Assembly: GCF_023168165.1 (NCBI RefSeq)
Contig: NZ_BQYJ01000009.1
Location: forward strand, 1-64,000
Direction: 5' to 3'
Length of the DNA stretch: 64,000 bases
DNA from: Niallia sp. NCCP-28
Lineage (GTDB): Bacteria > Bacillota > Bacilli > Bacillales > Cytobacillaceae
Part shown: piece by piece, positions 61,017 through 64,000 of the stretch
How positions within the stretch are numbered: position 1 is the stretch's first letter
Layout of the letters: the number at the start of each line of letters is the position of its first letter
Position numbers and translations under genes: made by a program
The notes under the pieces: model-generated
Told to the model about the DNA's origin: nothing
What the model saw: the letters and a program-made list of their open reading frames with translations, nothing else
The model's database searches: none

Positions 61017-62909
61017 TTGGTTAATTTAAAAACCATTCAAAAGGATATTTCTCAAAGAAAAGAAGAACTAATTCAGCTTCAGCATATAGATGGTTCTTGG
61101 AGATTTCTTTTTCAAGGAAGCTTAATGACAGATGCCTTTTTTATTATTACCTGCAGAGCATTAAATATAACAGATTATGAAGAGACCATTGTTAAATTAG
61201 TGAATACTTTAAAAAAAACGCAAACGAATAAAGGATATTGGAAGGCCTATAAAGACGAAACGAATGGAAATCTTTCTTCAACAGTAATTGCCTACACTGC
61301 TCTTTTATATTCCGGTTATTGCAAAAAGGAAGATAAGAAAATGCAGCAAGCCAGATCGTATATTATAGCACACGGCGGATTGGAAAAGTGCCATTTTATG
61401 ATTCGCTGGATGTTATCAGTAAATGGTATGTATCCCTGGTCTAATATGATTTATATTCCTATGACTTTTTTGCTTCTTCCAACTTATCAGCCTATTAATT
61501 TCTTTCAATTTAGCTCTTATGCTCGCATTCATTTCATTCCGATGCTGATTGTTTCCAATAAAAAATATACAATAACCAATGATAATACACCAAATTTAAA
61601 AGACCTTTTTCCAAATAACCCCAACTATTCTCTACCACTATTGGAATTAGAAGATAACCGATCTCCCCTGTCTTTTTTTTGGAAAGAAATAAAAAAAGCA
61701 GGCGCACTCCCTGTTTATATGCATAACCTTGGCTATATATATGCAGAAAAATATATATTGGATCGTATAGAAGAAGATGGAACATTATACAGTTATGCTA
61801 GCGCAACTTTTTTTATGATATATGGCTTATTAGCCCAGGGCTACAATAAGAACTCTATAATGATTAAAAAAGCGATTTCTGGTCTTTTTTCTCTTATTAA
61901 AAGCAATGAAAATAATACACATCTTGAAAATTCTACTTCTACTATTTGGGATACTGCATTAATCTGCTACAGCCTGCAAGAAGCTCAACTTCCTAGCGAC
62001 TCGAAAACAATAAAGAATGCGGTCACCTATCTTCTGGATAAACAGCATACAAAAAAAGCAGATTGGTCTATTCATAATCCACATACACTTCCTGGAGGGT
62101 GGGGGTTTTCCGCCATTAATACAAATAATCCTGATAATGATGATACATCTGCAGTATTACGCGCATTAAAACCAACAGCCGCTAATAATCACTCAGTCTA
62201 TTATGCTTGGAAAACGGGCGTTAATTATTTACTGTCCATGCAAAACAGGGATGGGGGCTGGGGAGCTTTTGAAAAAAACACCAATTGGGAATTACTTCAA
62301 TATGTTCCTATTGAAAACGCCAAAGATGCCGCTGTCGATCCTTCTACAGCAGATTTAACTGGCCGCATATTAGAGTTCCTTGGAAACTTTGCCGATTTTA
62401 ATCATTCTCATTCCAAAGTTAAAAGAGGAATCAATTGGCTATACTCTAATCAAAATAAGGATGGCTCTTGGTACGGTCGCTGGGGCGTCTGCTATATTTA
62501 TGGAACTTGGGCCGCAATTACAGGATTAAGAGCAGTTGGTATAAATCAAAAGGATAAAAGCATAAAAAAAGCCATTCAGTGGCTAAAAACTATTCAACGG
62601 GAGGACGGAGGCTGGGGAGAATCTTGCCAAAGCTGCGAAAAACTCCGCTATATTCCCCTATCTTTTAGTACTGATTCTCAAACAGCATGGGCCGTCGATG
62701 CATTGATTGCTGCAGGAGAAGGAAAAAGTGACACTGTGATAAAAGGCATCAACTATTTGCTAAAGAAAAACAAGGAACAAAAAAGCATTCTTTATCCAAC
62801 AGGAATTGGTTTGCCTACACAATTTTATATTTATTATGAAAGCTATAATAAAATTTTCCCCTTACTTGCGCTCTCTCACTTCTATAAAAATATATCAGAA
62901 AATCTATAG
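61017..62909 (+). CDS. sqhC: squalene-hopene / sporulenol-type triterpene cyclase
   Basis: 630 residues, the length of B. subtilis SqhC (sporulenol synthase). The protonating motif DNDDTS is at residues 373-378 (DxDDTA type). QW repeats are evident: MQNRDGGWGAF, NQNKDGSWYGRWG, IQREDGGWGESC. It cyclises squalene or tetraprenyl-beta-curcumene in the membrane, giving hopanoid- or sporulene-type lipids; which substrate is used cannot be decided from sequence. TTG start with GGAGGTG five bases upstream. Monocistronic, just beyond the nif island. Confidence 0.9.
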   Translation: MVNLKTIQKDISQRKEELIQLQHIDGSWRFLFQGSLMTDAFFIITCRALNITDYEETIVKLVNTLKKTQTNKGYWKAYKDETNGNLSSTVIAYTALLYSGYCKKEDKKMQQARSYIIAHGGLEKCHFMIRWMLSVNGMYPWSNMIYIPMTFLLLPTYQPINFFQFSSYARIHFIPMLIVSNKKYTITNDNTPNLKDLFPNNPNYSLPLLELEDNRSPLSFFWKEIKKAGALPVYMHNLGYIYAEKYILDRIEEDGTLYSYASATFFMIYGLLAQGYNKNSIMIKKAISGLFSLIKSNENNTHLENSTSTIWDTALICYSLQEAQLPSDSKTIKNAVTYLLDKQHTKKADWSIHNPHTLPGGWGFSAINTNNPDNDDTSAVLRALKPTAANNHSVYYAWKTGVNYLLSMQNRDGGWGAFEKNTNWELLQYVPIENAKDAAVDPSTADLTGRILEFLGNFADFNHSHSKVKRGINWLYSNQNKDGSWYGRWGVCYIYGTWAAITGLRAVGINQKDKSIKKAIQWLKTIQREDGGWGESCQSCEKLRYIPLSFSTDSQTAWAVDALIAAGEGKSDTVIKGINYLLKKNKEQKSILYPTGIGLPTQFYIYYESYNKIFPLLALSHFYKNISENL

Positions 62910-62927
62910 CACATATTCTTTGCTATT

Positions 62928-62956
62928 AAAGGGAGTTAGTATGGCTAATTCCCTTT
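62928..62956 (+). terminator. weak terminator candidate after the cyclase gene
   Basis: AAAGGGA-G-TTAG, five-base loop, CTAA-T-TCCCTTT: about eleven pairs with one mismatch, but only a scattered T-rich stretch follows. Confidence 0.45.
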
Positions 62957-62984
62957 ACACGCTTTCTTTTTCTCCTATTTACTG

Positions 62985-63040
62985 ATTTTAAATTTACAAT
63001 AAATTAAAAATATTTACTCTCTTTAAACCTTTTCTTTAAA
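62985..63040 (+). promoter_or_regulatory. possible PhoP boxes upstream of the phosphatase gene
   Basis: TTTACA followed 11 bases later by TTAAAA, and further TT-rich units at about 11-base period, resemble the TT(A/T/C)ACA direct repeats bound by PhoP. Only the first unit is perfect. PhoP control is expected for an alkaline phosphatase, but this site is a weak call. Confidence 0.25.
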
Positions 63041-63098
63041 TTCTATTAATATCCTTCCTAGATAATATAACAAGTAATACATATTTTGGAGGGATAAA

Positions 63099-64000
63099 AT
63101 GTTACTAAAATCATGGAAAAAAAGGTTTTTGCCAATTGCGGTTATTTCATCTTTATCATTTTCAAGTTTAGCCATGCCGCCTTCTTTTGCCGAAGCAAAA
63201 GGACAAGCTAAACAACCAAAAAATATTATTTTTCTAATTGGTGACGGAATGGGAGTCTCCTATACTTCTGCATATCGTTATCTCAAAGATAATCCTAAAA
63301 CAAAAATCGCCGAAAAAACTTATTTTGACTCTTATTTAGTAGGACAACAAATGACCTATCCAGAAGATCCTGCTCAAAATGTTACAGATTCAGCCTCTGC
63401 TGCTACGGCTATGTCTGCTGGCATCAAAACTTACAATAATGCTATAGCAGTAGATAATGATGAATCAGCTGTTAAAACAGTATTGGAAGCAGCAAAAGAA
63501 AAGGGAAAATCTACTGGTCTCGTAGCAACTTCAGAGATTACTCATGCAACACCTGCTGCATTTGGAGCACATGATATTAGCAGAAAAAATATGAATAGTA
63601 TAGCTGATGATTATTTTGATGAACGTATCTTGGGCAAACATAAAATAGACGTTTTATTAGGGGGCGGAAAAAACTTATTTATCCGTGCAGATCGAAATCT
63701 AATAAAAGAGTTTAAAAAGGATGGCTTCAGTTATGTGGATAATCGCAATAGCTTATTAAATAATAAAGATAATCAAGTAATCGGTTTATTTGCAGATGCT
63801 GGCTTGCCAAAAATGATAGACCGCAATAAAAATACTCCTTCATTAGAGGAAATGACAAAATCAGCAATCAACCGTTTAAAAGAGAATAAAAAAGGATTTT
63901 TCTTAATGGTAGAAGGAAGCCAAATCGATTGGGCTGGCCATGATAATGACATTGTTGGGGCTATGAGTGAAATGGAGGACTTTGAAAAAGCCTATAAAGC
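63099..64000 (+). CDS. alkaline phosphatase, N-terminal part (runs off window)
   Basis: The first 300 codons are visible. A signal peptide (basic start, hydrophobic core, AMPPSFAEA cleavage region) leads to IIFLIGDGMG (metal-binding Asp49) and VTDSASAATA with nucleophile Ser98, the alkaline phosphatase signature. SEITHATPAAFGAHD and FLMVEGSQIDWAGHDN supply further metal ligands. An exported PhoA/PhoB-like enzyme that releases phosphate from organic esters. AGGAGG-like GGAGGG precedes the ATG. The C terminus lies beyond position 64000. Confidence 0.93.
   Translation, partial: MLLKSWKKRFLPIAVISSLSFSSLAMPPSFAEAKGQAKQPKNIIFLIGDGMGVSYTSAYRYLKDNPKTKIAEKTYFDSYLVGQQMTYPEDPAQNVTDSASAATAMSAGIKTYNNAIAVDNDESAVKTVLEAAKEKGKSTGLVATSEITHATPAAFGAHDISRKNMNSIADDYFDERILGKHKIDVLLGGGKNLFIRADRNLIKEFKKDGFSYVDNRNSLLNNKDNQVIGLFADAGLPKMIDRNKNTPSLEEMTKSAINRLKENKKGFFLMVEGSQIDWAGHDNDIVGAMSEMEDFEKAYK

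Overview
The window comes from a low-GC Gram-positive bacterium, most likely a nitrogen-fixing member of the Bacillaceae. Many genes are close relatives of Bacillus subtilis genes (tuaA-H, murB, ytkL, trhO, ilvD, a FeCD-type siderophore importer, sqhC). AGGAGG-type ribosome sites, frequent TTG/GTG starts and rho-independent terminators fit this. I assign no genus. No rRNA, tRNA, CRISPR array, integrase or transposase gene was seen.

Layout. 1-6.7 kb: edge of a mannitol PTS gene, a CNNM/CorC membrane protein with a MerR regulator, a permease, ilvD and an FMN hydroxyacid oxidase. 6.8-9.5 kb: molybdenum cofactor genes mobA, moeA, mobB. 9.6-21 kb: aldo/keto reductase, VanZ-like protein, murB, a Fur-controlled divergent siderophore locus, a diguanylate cyclase, a TspO-like protein and hemY/cgoX. 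21-29.7 kb: a teichuronic-acid operon in the order tuaA-B-C-(epimerase)-E-F-G-H. 29.8-39.9 kb: housekeeping and accessory genes, including a cellobiose-type PTS with an RpiR regulator.

40-61 kb is a nitrogen-fixation island. An eleven-gene minus-strand operon reads nifB-H-D-K-E-N-X-hesA-nifW-hesB-like-nifV. Downstream is a separate operon, flavodoxin / beta-propeller protein / flavodoxin, under a perfect Fur box. Upstream lie modCBA with a divergent YvgK-type regulator across an array of ATAACTA half-sites. Next come two fused-subunit genes for a 2-oxoacid:ferredoxin/flavodoxin oxidoreductase. The island therefore supplies molybdate import, FeMo-cofactor assembly, homocitrate, nitrogenase and a plausible electron route (2-oxoacid oxidoreductase to flavodoxin to NifH). 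No nifA, nifS, nifU, nifF or canonical nifJ was seen. A GlnR/TnrA-like site centred about 50 bases before a predicted nifB transcription start suggests GlnR control.

61-64 kb: a squalene-hopene/sporulenol-type cyclase and the start of an alkaline phosphatase. The most interesting features are the Fur-controlled flavodoxin-propeller-flavodoxin operon, the fused oxidoreductase beside nif, the mod operator array, the nifW/HesB-like tail of the nif operon, a degenerate MITE-like repeat, and a hairpin placed between a Shine-Dalgarno sequence and its TTG start. Many reading frames begin upstream of the likely start; I give ribosome-site-based starts where the sequence decides.
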